Below are positions 42,203-50,445 of a DNA stretch of 50,445 bases, in pieces (the first letter of the stretch is position 1; each line of letters begins with the position of its first letter). The stretch covers positions 1 through 50,445 of the forward strand of contig CAZKLD010000013.1 of the NCBI GenBank assembly GCA_964553745.1, read 5' to 3'. The notes beneath the pieces were generated by a model, which did not search any database, had not been told where the DNA came from, and saw nothing but the letters and a program-made list of their open reading frames with translations. The position numbers and the translations under genes were made by a program. Source of the stretch: STC-113 sp964553745 (lineage in GTDB: Bacteria > Patescibacteriota > Gracilibacteria > BD1-5 > UBA2023).

Positions 42203-42223
42203 GTCTGAAGCATAGTTTCAGAC
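42203..42223. other. Hairpin in the 42158-42389 intergenic region
   Basis: GTCTGAA / TTCAGAC inverted repeat without a clear T-run. The remaining 165 nt before the glycosylase gene contain a TATACT box near 42254 but no gene. Confidence 0.35.
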
Positions 42224-42389
42224 GTTAAAAAATAAATTGGCGCGCAGGGATATGCTATACTATTTTAAAAGCTAAAGCAAGACGGATTTAGAGAAAATAA
42301 GGACTGCAGGGGAAACATCTTTTATAAAAAACTTTTGAGAAATATTGTCTAATGCATATATTGAAAATAAGCTTATAAAATAGAGATAA

Positions 42390-42956
42390 ATGAACCTAAA
42401 AGAAGAGATATCAGACTGCAGGAATTGTGAACTCAGAGATAGCTGCTCGAATCCTATTCCATGAGATGGGAATTTCCATTCAAAAATCATGATAATCTGA
42501 GAAGCACCATGAAAAGAAGAGGACATCCAGTGAAGGCCATTCGTATGAAGAAGCGGTAAGCTGTTGACGAAAATACTGGAAGAGCTGTGATATTACCGGG
42601 AGAATGATTATTACATTACAAACATCGTAAAATGCCGTCCGCCCGAGAACAGAGATCCTAAGCCGGATGAGATAAGAGCTTGCTCGCCGCATCTCTGGAA
42701 GCAAATAGAAGAGATGAAGCCCGAACTCATAATAACGCTCTGAAGATTCAGCTTCAATTTCCTCGTTCCGGATGTGACCATAACAGAATGAAGATGAAAA
42801 TTCTTCAAAATAAGTGAGATCGCATGACAGAAATTGGATTTCTCCCCGACAGTGCTCGCAGTATACCACCCGGCAGTTGCCCTATATAATCCTTCAAAAA
42901 AGGAAATCATAAAGGAAGACTTAAGTAAAATAATTCAAATCTTACAGAAAAAGTAA
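42390..42956 (+). CDS. Uracil-DNA glycosylase, family 4 type
   Basis: Removes uracil from DNA. 188 residues. N-terminal Cys pair (SDCRNCELRDSC) plus Cys at KCRPP and ACSPHLW give the four ligands of the family-4 iron-sulphur cluster. The uracil-binding motif is IIGEAPGKEEDIQGRPFVG, with several TGA glycines, and motif 3 is VYHPAVALYNPSKK. Works together with dUTPase (19521) in keeping uracil out of DNA. The next gene starts 1 nt after its stop, so they are co-transcribed. Confidence 0.95.
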
Positions 42957-42957
42957 A

Positions 42958-43344
42958 ATGAAAAAATCGATAACCATAAAGATATACCTCCTGACTTTGC
43001 TCATCATATTTTCTACAAGCGTATTGTCAATGCTGCTGCTTTTCTATTATATGGATCCAGAGTCAAACTTGAAGGTCGCAATCGCAACAATCAGTGTTGC
43101 ATCTTTCCTGACACTAGCCTCTTTCATGACATTGGCCATCTATTTCTTCAAGAAGATCTATTACAGATGAGAGATTTTCTTATCAAACCTCAATTCATCC
43201 CTCAGGCAATGAATCCTGATGACAATTTATATCCTATGAGTGGTAACTTTCTATTCGGTATGAGTCTATAATATGAAGACTGCTACATTATTATTCGTAG
43301 CGCTCCTGTTCATAGAACTCATTTTCCAGAGCATGAGCAACTAA
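42958..43344 (+). CDS. Four-helix membrane protein of unknown function
   Basis: 128 residues with four hydrophobic segments at about 9-30, 38-63, 84-103 and 108-124, and short Lys-rich loops. Downstream of the glycosylase gene by 1 nt. No known family recognised. Confidence 0.75.
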
Positions 43345-43352
43345 ACGATAAT

Positions 43353-43385
43353 AAAATCCCTCGGTTTTCACCGAGGGATTTTTCT
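43353..43385. terminator. Bidirectional terminator
   Basis: AAAATCCCTCGG / CCGAGGGATTTTT stem following the membrane-protein gene; also lies past the TGA of the convergent TPM gene. Confidence 0.88.
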
Positions 43386-43438
43386 TTTTTTCCTCTTGCC
43401 TCCTCCAAGACAAGATAAATGCCGATTAATGCTATCTT

Positions 43439-44302
43439 TCAGAAACCGCTCTCAGCGCCGGCGCCGCCGAAACTGCCGCCATCGCCGCTCGCACCCGTTC
43501 CTCCGCCATTTCCGAAGCCTCCGCCGAAACTACTGCCGCTATCGCCGCCAGATCCTCCACCTCCGAATCCAGAACTGATCATTCTGAAGAAGCAGTAGGC
43601 AGCAAAGCCTGCGATAGTTCCGATAAAGGCCAAAATAAGGAGCGGACCTGCATCTAGTCCGAAAAATATTCCCCCAAGGAAAGGTGCCCCCAAACATCCG
43701 GTCAAGACTGAAGATATCAAGCCGAATATGGCGCCGGCGATGATCAAAATGAAGAAAAGGAAGCAGGCGAGAAGCACAGTTCCTAGTTCTTCAGCCTCTT
43801 TGCTGCTGTCGTCGGCTTTGAATTCACCCCTTATCGCGAGCTTGATCTGAGGCAGAGCGAGGCTTAAGGCTTCAGCAGTCTTCCAGTCTTTCATGCTGGG
43901 TTTCATCTGCTTGCGGATGATCTGTCCGGTTACGGCATCAGTGAGCCTTCCTTCCAAACCGCGCCCCGCCTCTATCCTAATCTTGCGCTCGGATTTTGCT
44001 ATGGTTATGATGATGCCGTTGTCTTTGCCTTTCTTGCCTATCTTCCAGGCTTCTGCCACTTTTATCGAAAATTCGGATATCGGCAAGCCCTGAAGATTCT
44101 CTACGATCAGGATACGGATGTCATTGGACGTAGAAGCCTTATAAAGCTCCAAGTCCCGGGAAATCTTTGCGACCTCTTCCTTGGTGAGAAGCCCGGCGAA
44201 GTCATTGACAAAACCTGTGGGCGGTGGAATCTCTAAGGCATGTGAAAAGCCGCAAAAAAATATAATGAGAGTCCAGATGGTGATGGAAATAATCCTATAC
44301 AT
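43439..44302 (-). CDS. TPM-domain membrane protein, standard-code gene ending in TGA (likely foreign)
   Basis: 287 residues. Signal peptide (residues 1-22, ending FSHA), a TPM domain from about 28 to 155 (PTGFVNDFAGLLTKEE, DIRILIVENLQG, GKDNGIIITIAKSERKIRIE, GLEGRLTDAVTGQI), two transmembrane helices (about 178-198 and 210-240), and a Gly/Ser-rich tail typical of YgcG-like proteins. All 46 glycines use GGN; none uses TGA. The start has a strong GAGGAGGAG Shine-Dalgarno. The gene ends at TGA 43439-43441 directly after the Gly-rich tail. Read with code 25 it would run 52 codons further to TAG 43283, through the terminator and antisense into the neighbouring gene, which is implausible as a native protein. 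Recent import from a standard-code bacterium is the best reading. Confidence 0.85.
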   Translation of the reverse strand: MYRIISITIWTLIIFFCGFSHALEIPPPTGFVNDFAGLLTKEEVAKISRDLELYKASTSNDIRILIVENLQGLPISEFSIKVAEAWKIGKKGKDNGIIITIAKSERKIRIEAGRGLEGRLTDAVTGQIIRKQMKPSMKDWKTAEALSLALPQIKLAIRGEFKADDSSKEAEELGTVLLACFLFFILIIAGAIFGLISSVLTGCLGAPFLGGIFFGLDAGPLLILAFIGTIAGFAAYCFFRMISSGFGGGGSGGDSGSSFGGGFGNGGGTGASGDGGSFGGAGAESGF

Positions 44303-44396
44303 GATGCTCCTCCTCGGAATGAGATTTCTTTTATGGAAATTCGGTTTCTGTAAGAAATATGTTAATCAGCAGTTCCCCTTTTCAAAGTGTGATTGA

Positions 44397-44424
44397 TTTA
44401 TAGTTAAAACATTTCAGTTGTCAA
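44397..44424 (-). promoter_or_regulatory. Promoter of the TPM gene
   Basis: Minus-strand TTGACA (44419-44424) and TATAAA (44397-44402), spacer 16 nt, about 95 nt before the start codon. Confidence 0.5.
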
Positions 44425-44441
44425 TATGAATTCAATTTTAC

Positions 44442-45449
44442 CTATTGATAGCTCATCACACTAGAGACATCATAAGAAGAAAGTTTAAATCTTGTTTCGC
44501 TAGACAATAACTCTTCTTCATCAAGAGAAATCACACAAGCAACATTATTCACACTTCATCAAAGCTTCTCAACCAGACTCGCTGCCGCCAACATAGTTCC
44601 TCAAGTTGCAAGCAAGTCATCAATGAGCGCTACTTTCTGTCATTTCTTTATTGCAGATTTCTGCAATTCTATTTCACTGCTTCCGTATTCAAGGGAGTAG
44701 TCGATTCCGACAGTCTTTCCTGGTAATTTTCATTTTTTTCTGATCATGATAAATGGCTTCCCCAGAATCTTGGCAACCTCAACTCCGAACAAAAATCATC
44801 TTGCATCCAATCCTGCTATCACATCTGCTCAACTGCATTTTTGTGCCAGCTCGAAACATACATATTTCATAGCCTCCTGAGATTTGAGAATCGGTGAGAT
44901 ATCCTTAAATTCAATTCCCTTCTTTGGAAAATCCGAATAACTGTCTACAAAATCATATATATCGAATTTTGCTTTGTATGCATCTACTCTTTTTAAGAAT
45001 TTTTCAGTATTCTTCTCAACAACCTGAGAAAGGCTAGCTTCCCTATCCACATATCTAAGTATCACTTTTACGAATTCGCAAGTCGCTTCTCTGAGGCTAG
45101 TCACACATCAGTCATCTCTTGAATACCTTCATCTGAGGGCTTGGATTTTCTGATTCCATTTTCATAGACCGAGAAAGAGATGTTCATAGCTTCTGCTTAC
45201 ATATTCACCATCGAATCCTCATCTCATATCTACCAATTCCGCACCCATCGCCGCACTTGCCGACAACACATTCACTATAGCATCCCCTGCTTCTTTTTTC
45301 ATTTCAGTATAGTTTCATTTTACAATTGCCTCTACAAGTTCTGCAACTTCCTGAGTCACTTTATTTATTACATCATCGAGGCTGACGTGAGCCTTAAGCT
45401 CTATTGATCTGTACCCCTTAACTAGATCATTTAATTTAGAATTTTGCAT
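44442..45449 (-). CDS. apt: MazG-like pyrophosphohydrolase fused to adenine phosphoribosyltransferase
   Basis: 335 residues in one uninterrupted code-25 frame from ATG 45449 to TAG 44442. Residues about 15-80 are MazG-like: VTQEVAELVEAIVKGN and EMKKEAGDAIVNVLSAS supply the ExxE...ExxD metal ligands. A helical linker (about 95-165) follows. The C-terminal about 180 residues are an adenine phosphoribosyltransferase: FPKKGIEFKDISPIL, ADVIAGLDARGFLFG, LPGKTVGIDYSLEYG and the PRPP loop VALIDDLLATGGT. The MazG part would hydrolyse an NTP, the APRT part makes AMP from adenine. Two in-frame TGA codons between the domains would make standard-code annotation call two broken ORFs. A GTG start at 45104 could give an APRT-only form. 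Confidence 0.9.
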
Positions 45450-45499
45450 ATTTTTAATGTTAGTGATTAATGAATTATTTTAAACCTTATTATTTAAGC

Positions 45500-45787
45500 T
45501 TATTCTGGGATTTCGAATCTCACATCAACCCAGGCGCAATCTTCGCCACTTCAGCATTTTACTTCTATCTTTTCATATCAATGTGCAATGAGGAATCCTT
45601 TTATCAGTTCCGGATCCAGACTCGGCTTATCATCATCGATAATGACCCTTACCTCCTTCTTATATTTTACGACGCTCAGCTCTATAGCCTTGCATAATAT
45701 CTTCTCGATCTTTTGCCCTACAAGGGATTTCACGAGTTCCAATCTCTTTTCGATTGAAAATGATTTGACCTGTTCTGCAGATAGCAT
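45500..45787 (-). CDS. Hypothetical protein, paralogue of the next gene
   Basis: 95 residues. Features: MLSAEQVKSFSIEKRLELVK, KKEVRVIIDDDKPSLDPELI, then EKIEVKCGSGEDC and the ending VRFEIPE. It shares length, layout (K-rich helix, VR/VN-I strand, PELI/EDIR helix, GYxxxxV strand) and the FxxPE ending with 45810-46112. No known family; may be a small alpha/beta domain. Confidence 0.7.
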
Positions 45788-45809
45788 GGTTTTTTTGATT
45801 AAAGGATAA

Positions 45810-46112
45810 TTATTCTGGCAATCTGAATATTATTGTAGTAGTCCCTTCATAAGTTTCACAATATCATGGATAATCTGAAGTGACCTTCACCTCATCATAG
45901 CCTAAGACCTTGAGTGCTGATCTTATATCTTCATCAGGTTCTTTGCATACATCGGCCTTAAGGATAAGATTCACCTTGCTTTTGCATTTGCTTATAGCCT
46001 CTCTTATTCCGTCGTCGATTGCGTTTTGCAATTTAGGACCCAAAAGTGAGTTAACTTTTTGTTCTGGAGAGATCTCTTCTCTCAATCTTTTTATATCGCT
46101 TGGTTTTAGCAT
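45810..46112 (-). CDS. Hypothetical protein, paralogue of the previous gene
   Basis: 100 residues: MLKPSDIKRLREEISPEQKV, KSKVNLILKADVCKEPDEDI, LGYDEVKVTSDYPGY and FRLPE at the end. Lies 22 nt before its paralogue on the same strand, suggesting tandem duplication. Divergent from the TrmB-like regulator, with two operator-like palindromes between. Confidence 0.7.
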
Positions 46113-46171
46113 AAACTTTATGGTTAGCTGTTAAATGCACACTCACTATAAAACAAATCGCAATCCTTGCT

Positions 46172-46270
46172 GTTATTTTGTAACAATCTGTAATTCTTTT
46201 TTATATATTGTTTTTTATTTATTGATTTATTGCCATTATCTTATATATTTGTTTTCATAACATTTTGTTA
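46172..46270. promoter_or_regulatory. Paired operator-like palindromes in the divergent promoter region
   Basis: GTTATTTTGTAAC (46172-46184) and TAACATTTTGTTA (46258-46270) are matched half-site pairs spaced by 5 nt and about 86 nt apart. The second lies only 9 nt before the regulator's ATG. They are candidate binding sites for the adjacent TrmB-like protein controlling both genes. Confidence 0.45.
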
Positions 46271-46278
46271 CATTTATT

Positions 46279-47025
46279 ATGAAGAAATATATAAGAGTAC
46301 TCAAGAAACTCTGACTTAAAGAAAAAGAGGTCCAGATTTATCTGGACCTAGTAGAATTCGGCGCATCGTCGATAACTGACATACTAGAGAGAACGTGACT
46401 CCATAGGCCCGAAGCATATAGGCTTATCCCATTGCTTAAGGAAGAATGATTCATAATCGAGCTTAAGAAGAATAAAAGAAGGCTTTTTGAAGCCGAATCG
46501 CCCGAGAAACTATTATGACTGCTGGAAACCCTAGAAAATGATCTCCAAAATATAATTCCCGATCTTATCAGCATGCACTCGAGCACGATGAAACGGCCGA
46601 ATGTGAAATATCAGGAATGAAAAAAATCCATAACTTATGTGTTTTCAGATATTGTGAATACTCTTTCGAAGTGAGATATTTTCTATAGAGTGAGCTCTGA
46701 GAAAGATGTGGACAAGGCAAATTCATATCTGCCGAAAGATTACAGAGAGAAAAGAGATAAGAAACAGCTGGAACGTTATGTTATAATGTCAGAGACGACT
46801 TCATCCGCAAAAAAACCCAGGATGGAACGTGAGATGGTGACGATACCTCCTGAACTGGATGAATTCACGGATAATGTGCAGATGATAATATATTGAAACA
46901 AAGTCGCATTCCTTGATTTCAATTCGGAAGCCTCGATAATAATCGAAAATGCATTCATTGCCGGGTTCCAGCTTAAGCTCTTCAAGATGCTTTTCGGCAG
47001 CCTGAAAGATAATGCTATTCTGTAG
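46279..47025 (+). CDS. TrmB-like transcriptional regulator
   Basis: 248 residues. N-terminal winged helix: LKKLGLKEKEVQIYLDLVEF, SSITDILERTGLHRPEAYRL and LKEEGFIIELKKNKRRLFEA. A short coiled coil follows (LLGLLETLENDLQNIIPDL), then a C-terminal domain like those of TrmB-type proteins with GDIFYRVSSEKD, VDKANSYLPKDYREKRDKKQ and IIIENAFIAGF. Such proteins often control sugar or stress genes, but are enriched in CPR and archaea with unknown ligands. Stop TAG. Confidence 0.85.
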
Positions 47026-47140
47026 CAGATTTTTCAATTGATTTCCGATATCAGATTCCCTAGGCAATAAGAAAAACAACAATAAATTTTCATTTGAAAT
47101 ATATTTGCCTATAATCAAAAAAACAAATAACAACGCTAAT

Positions 47141-47695
47141 ATGACAGAACAAGCAAAAGAAAACAATTTTGCCTATATCGACGCACAAAATGTCAATATG
47201 GCTATCCAGAACCAGAGATGGAAGCTGGATTGGAAAAAATTCAGGATCTATCTGACAGAAAAATACAAAGTGGAACGGGCATATATGTTCATTTGATTCA
47301 TACCTGAAAATCAGGATATGTACACTTTCTTCCAGGAGCTATGATATGTACTGGTATTCAAATCAGTCTTGCAACTCCATGATTGAGAGACGAAATGAAA
47401 TGTAGATGCTGAGCTAGTGCTCCAAGCAATGATAGATTATGATAAATATTCAAAGGCTGTCATCGTTACTTGAGATTGAGATTTCGCCTGCCTTATCAGC
47501 TATCTTTATAAGAATGACAAGCTATTGACGCTGATAGTGCCAAATGACAGAAGATATTCGATTTTCCTCAAGAACACAGCCAAAGAAAAGCTAGATAGCC
47601 TCTCCAACCTTAGAAAAAAGCTGGAATACAGGATATACAAAAAAAGATCACACCAATCAAGCACCAACACTTGACCCATATGATCCGATTCGTAA
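47141..47695 (+). CDS. NYN-domain (LabA/DUF88-like) protein
   Basis: 184 residues. NYN/PIN-like nuclease fold: YIDAQNVNMAI with the first metal-binding Asp, KGNVDAELVLQAMID in the middle, and VIVTGDGDFACLISYL with two acidic residues (the Gly of GDGDF are TGA). A basic C-terminal tail (YRIYKKRSHQ) may bind RNA. Probably an RNA-processing endonuclease. ATG 47141 is preferred; an in-frame TTG 47105 is possible. Confidence 0.88.
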
Positions 47696-47774
47696 TAACG
47701 GGGGGATTATAGCAAATAAGAAGTTAATGTCAATTGATTTTTTTCATTTATTAACCCATCCGCCCCCTGGGCAA

Positions 47775-47793
47775 CTTCCCTATACTAGGGAAG
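47775..47793. repeat. Short inverted repeat, copy 1
   Basis: CTTCCCTATACTAGGGAAG, an almost perfect palindrome in the gene-free stretch 47696-48253. The same palindrome with a different centre occurs at 50361-50379. Both lie upstream of a copy of the long dispersed repeat. Confidence 0.6.
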
Positions 47794-47841
47794 GAAATCA
47801 TTAAGGATTTCTTCTATTGATATGCTCATAAAAATTACTAA

Positions 47842-48010
47842 ATAGTCCTCCTTATAAATTAGGGGTTTGGGGACGAGCAGTCTGTCAGCGAAGGCGGAGC
47901 CGGAGCCAATACGGAGCGTAGCGGAGTGAGTCTCTGCCGGTCCCCAATGCTTTTTGCATACTTTTTTGCATAAAAAAGTATGGATGTTAAGATCATTAAT
48001 GATTGATGAT
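47842..48010. repeat. Long dispersed repeat, copy B
   Basis: About 165 nt nearly identical to copy A (3992). Outer stem TTGGGGAC (47867-47874) with GTCCCCAA (47940-47947), CGGAG-rich core and terminal hairpin CATACTTTTTT / AAAAAAGTATG (47957-47982). Differs from A in a few positions, one of which changes A-U in the outer stem into G-U. Confidence 0.82.
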
Positions 48011-48044
48011 TAAGATGAAGGATGCAATAATGATTAATGAACCT

Positions 48045-48174
48045 GGATTGCCACACTTCGTTCGCAATGACAAAATTAATGAACCTGGATTCCCGATCAA
48101 GCCGGGAATGACAAAAATAGATTATGAATATATAATGATTAATGATTTGGATCCCGAAATGAATTCAGGATGAC
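48045..48174. repeat. Three REP-like hairpin units
   Basis: Units at 48045-48072, 48088-48112 and 48149-48174 of the form GGATT/CCC...GGGAATGACA, separated by AATGATTAATGA-like spacers. The second forms a clean hairpin (TTCCCG...CGGGAA). No gene lies in 47696-48253. Confidence 0.6.
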
Positions 48175-48253
48175 GTAATGGGTAACATCAAGCATTATCT
48201 GGTGCTCGAATAAAAATTATAAGAAATTAAACTTTTAAAGGATATTAAAAAAG

Positions 48254-49831
48254 ATGCCTGAAAAGAAAAAAAATGACATAAGGGAAATTGAGATAAATGA
48301 GGCTTTTGAGAAGACCTTTGGGATTATCGAATCGGGGAAAAACGTCTTCATTACAGGTAAGGCTTGAACTGGAAAATCAACTCTGCTGGAACATTTCCGG
48401 GATCACACGAAGAAGAAGGTTGTGGTTCTGGCTCCGACAGGAGTTTCTGCCATAAATGTAAAAGGACAGACGATTCATTCTTTTTTCTGATTCAAACCCG
48501 ACATAACTCTGGAATCTGTTAAGAAAATCAAAAAAGATGACGATGCGCATAATATCTACAAGAAGCTTGATATCATAATAATCGATGAGATATCTATGGT
48601 CAGGGCGGATCTTCTGGATTGCGCCGATAAATTCTTAAGATTGAATGGGAAGTATGATAATAAGCCATTCTGAGGGATTCAGATGGTTTTCATCTGAGAC
48701 CTCTATCAGCTTTCGCCAGTGGTGAATAATTATGAGAAAGAGCATTTCTGACTGCATTATGAAAGTCCATATTTCTTCAGCGCCAAGCTGTTTGAATGAT
48801 TGGATATGGAATTTATCGAATTAGAGAAGATATATCGTCAAACAGATGATAAGTTCATCTCACTCCTCAATAAGATAAGGAACAACACCGCAAATTGGGA
48901 TGACATAAGTGTATTGAATGAGAGATATAAGAGTCATTATGTCCAAAGATACAATGATTTCTGCATTCATCTGACAACCACAAACAAAGATGCGGACATC
49001 ATAAATGAGACTGAACTCGAGAAACTGCCAGATTCGTATTCTATGTTCAAATGATCTGTCGAATGAGAATTCTGAATGGAGAGCGCGCCGACCTGAATTG
49101 AACTTAAGCTGAAGATTTGAGCTCAGATAATGATGCTCAATAATGACCCCTCTTGAAGATGGGTAAATGGGACAATATGAAAAATAGTATGAATAGAAAG
49201 CTGTTTTTTTGAAGATGATATAATAATAGCAGAATTATCGGACGGGAAAGAAGTTGAAATAACCCCTCATACATGGGAAATATTCAAATTCTACCTGAAT
49301 GATGACGGAAACATCGACTCAAAGGTACTAGGAAAATTCACACAATTCCCTATCCGTTTGGCATTCGCAGTAACAATCCATAAATCACAATGAAAGACTT
49401 TCGATAAGGTTATAGTCGACCTATGAAGATGATCTTTCGCACATGGTCAGGTCTATGTGGCACTCTCAAGATGCACTACATTCGAGTGACTCGTCCTTAA
49501 GCGGCCGCTACGAAAATCAGATATTCGGATGGATCCGCGAGTTCAAGAATTTCTGACAAAATATCAATATAAATTAGCTGATAGAGACTCAAATAAAGCT
49601 GACAAACTCAGTAAAATAGCCAAAGCAATCAAAGAAAAGAAGAACCTCCGAGTCACTTTTCTCCGTGCCACAGATGAAAAATCCAAACGCACAATGAAGC
49701 CGGAATATATCTGAGAAATGGAATGCGATTGATTAAGCTTCCTCTGACTCGAATGATTCTGCCACCTCAAGAATGAAATCAGAGTCTTTAAGGTCGATAA
49801 GATGTTGGATGTTGAAGTTATAGAGGATTAA
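48254..49831 (+). CDS. PIF1-like helicase with C-terminal WYL-like domain
   Basis: 525 residues. Superfamily 1B motifs in order: VFITGKAGTGKSTLLEH (Walker A, Gly by TGA), VVLAPTGVSAINV, IIIIDEISMVRADLLD (Walker B), GGIQMVFIGDLYQLSPV, IYRQTD, and near residue 375 FAVTIHKSQGKTFDKVIVDL then FAHGQVYVALSRC. Residues about 455-525 resemble a WYL domain (NLRVTFLRATDEKSKRTMKP, CHLKNEIRVFKVDKMLDVEV), which in other proteins binds nucleic acid or a nucleotide. It probably works in DNA replication, recombination or G-quadruplex resolution. Preceded by the repeat-rich gap; convergent with 49839. Confidence 0.92.
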
Positions 49832-49838
49832 CTCTTGA

Positions 49839-50270
49839 TTATTTCTGCAGGAAGGCTATTGATTCTTGTCAGTCCTGCTGTATATGTTTTATGATTCTTG
49901 AAACTCGTCATTTGATATTATCCTTTGCACAACTGATTTCCTCCAATCTTATAGCAGCAACTGCTTGCGCAAATTTTCTTGTGAAATCTTTTTTCTTATA
50001 AGTGCCGAGTAGGCCTGTAATCTGCTCGTCTGTGAACAAATCAATATATTCTAAAACCTCAGACAACTCTTGCTGAGTAAGGCTATTGAGAAGATTGAGA
50101 TGTTTTAACGTTTCGGCTCCATCATCAAAATAACTTGGATATGGCGGATAAGTGCTTAAAAATATCCTAAGCGCTTCCCTAGGATTTTTTTGAGCGAATT
50201 CTCCTCACATAGTCATCCTCACTTCTTTTTCCGCTTTATACAGAGGTATTAGTGAAACAATCGTATTCAT
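49839..50270 (-). CDS. Hypothetical protein
   Basis: 143 residues, helical, with EFAQKNPREALRIFLSTYPP and LTQQELSEVLEYIDLFTDEQ. Three TGA-Gly codons. No signal peptide or membrane segment and no known family. Convergent with the PIF1-like gene; only 7 nt separate the stops. Confidence 0.68.
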
Positions 50271-50360
50271 AAGCTTTATTTATATGATATGAAAATAATA
50301 TAACTATAATACAAGTTTTGTCAATGCCATATCATATCATCACATCCTGCTTTCTGCCAC

Positions 50361-50379
50361 CTTCCCTAAATTAGGGAAG
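50361..50379. repeat. Short inverted repeat, copy 2
   Basis: CTTCCCTAAATTAGGGAAG, the same arms as 47775-47793 with a changed centre, 11 nt upstream of copy C of the long repeat. Confidence 0.6.
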
Positions 50380-50390
50380 GAATAAATTAA

Positions 50391-50445
50391 TCCTCCTTAT
50401 AACTAGGGGTTTGGGGACGAGCAGTCTGTCAGCGGAGGCGGAGCC
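50391..50445. repeat. Long dispersed repeat, copy C (cut by window end)
   Basis: The first 55 nt match copies A and B (TCCTCC...AGGGGTTTGGGGACGAGCAG then CGGAGGCGGAGCC). The rest lies beyond the window. Nothing else was seen in 50271-50360. Confidence 0.78.

Noticed and set aside
43396..43578. Arg-rich plus-strand ORF
   Set aside because: Antisense of the Gly/Ser-rich tail of the TPM gene; codon periodicity of GGN runs explains it.
44829..45104. Stand-alone APRT gene starting at GTG 45104
   Set aside because: The frame is open upstream through a MazG-like domain to an ATG at 45449 when TGA is read as Gly, so the fusion is the better model.
1..50445. tRNA, rRNA and CRISPR arrays
   Set aside because: No cloverleaf with a TTCGA-type T-loop, no rRNA segment and no regularly spaced direct repeats were recognised by eye. 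A tRNAscan-SE/Infernal run could still find a tRNA that I missed.

Overview
The window reads as a chromosomal segment of a Candidate Phyla Radiation bacterium that uses genetic code 25 (UGA = glycine), meaning Absconditabacteria (SR1) or Gracilibacteria (BD1-5). In almost every gene, in-frame TGA falls exactly where a family requires glycine: the second G of EIYGG in glycyl-tRNA synthetase, both leading glycines of GGDEF, HELGH in the HigA-type antitoxin, and RGTGGIGSTG in dUTPase. All genes end in TAA or TAG except two (10490-10969 and 43439-44302), which look like standard-code imports. Coordinates below were obtained by reading TGA as Gly, so most genes are much longer than standard-code ORFs suggest.

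Layout. 1-1966: T-box riboswitch and glycyl-tRNA synthetase. 2011-3743: HigBA-type toxin-antitoxin operon plus a small partner gene. 3744-4160: repeats. 4193-10321: NTP pyrophosphatase (rdgB), then a divergently controlled RND efflux operon (permease and adaptor) with a TetR-type operator. 10336-11172: an island of foreign, standard-code character. 11411-19462: a PG-binding-domain protein, NAD+ DNA ligase, a long unknown coiled-coil protein and a PAS/GGDEF diguanylate cyclase. 19521-22650: dUTPase, two unknown genes and a polA-like gene lacking the polymerase domain. 22689-26263: NlpC/P60 wall hydrolase, STAS protein and FemAB-like peptidoglycan bridge enzyme. 26325-30669: lipoprotein, tsaD, a membrane protein and ftsA. 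30799-32403: pilin-like protein with a FISUMP domain. 32629-35842: dnaG-rpoD. 36104-38055: DUF177 protein and a secreted repeat protein. 38117-43344: ABC-F ATPase, unknowns, a resolvase-like protein, uracil-DNA glycosylase and a membrane protein. 43439-44302: foreign TPM-domain gene. 44442-49831: MazG-APRT fusion, a paralogue pair, TrmB-like regulator, NYN-domain protein and PIF1-WYL helicase. A long structured repeat occurs at 3992, 47842 and 50391.

The gene set is mostly housekeeping (replication priming, sigma factor, DNA ligase, tRNA modification, nucleotide-pool cleaning by rdgB, dut, udg and MazG-APRT) together with cell-envelope functions (FemAB, NlpC/P60, FtsA, pilin, CARDB-like surface protein, efflux). 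The strongest candidates for something undescribed are the minimal glycine T-box with an apparent ultra-short Stem I, the MazG-APRT fusion, two standard-code genes inside a recoded genome, and the dispersed repeat whose outer stem is kept by a wobble change. No rRNA, tRNA or CRISPR array was recognised.
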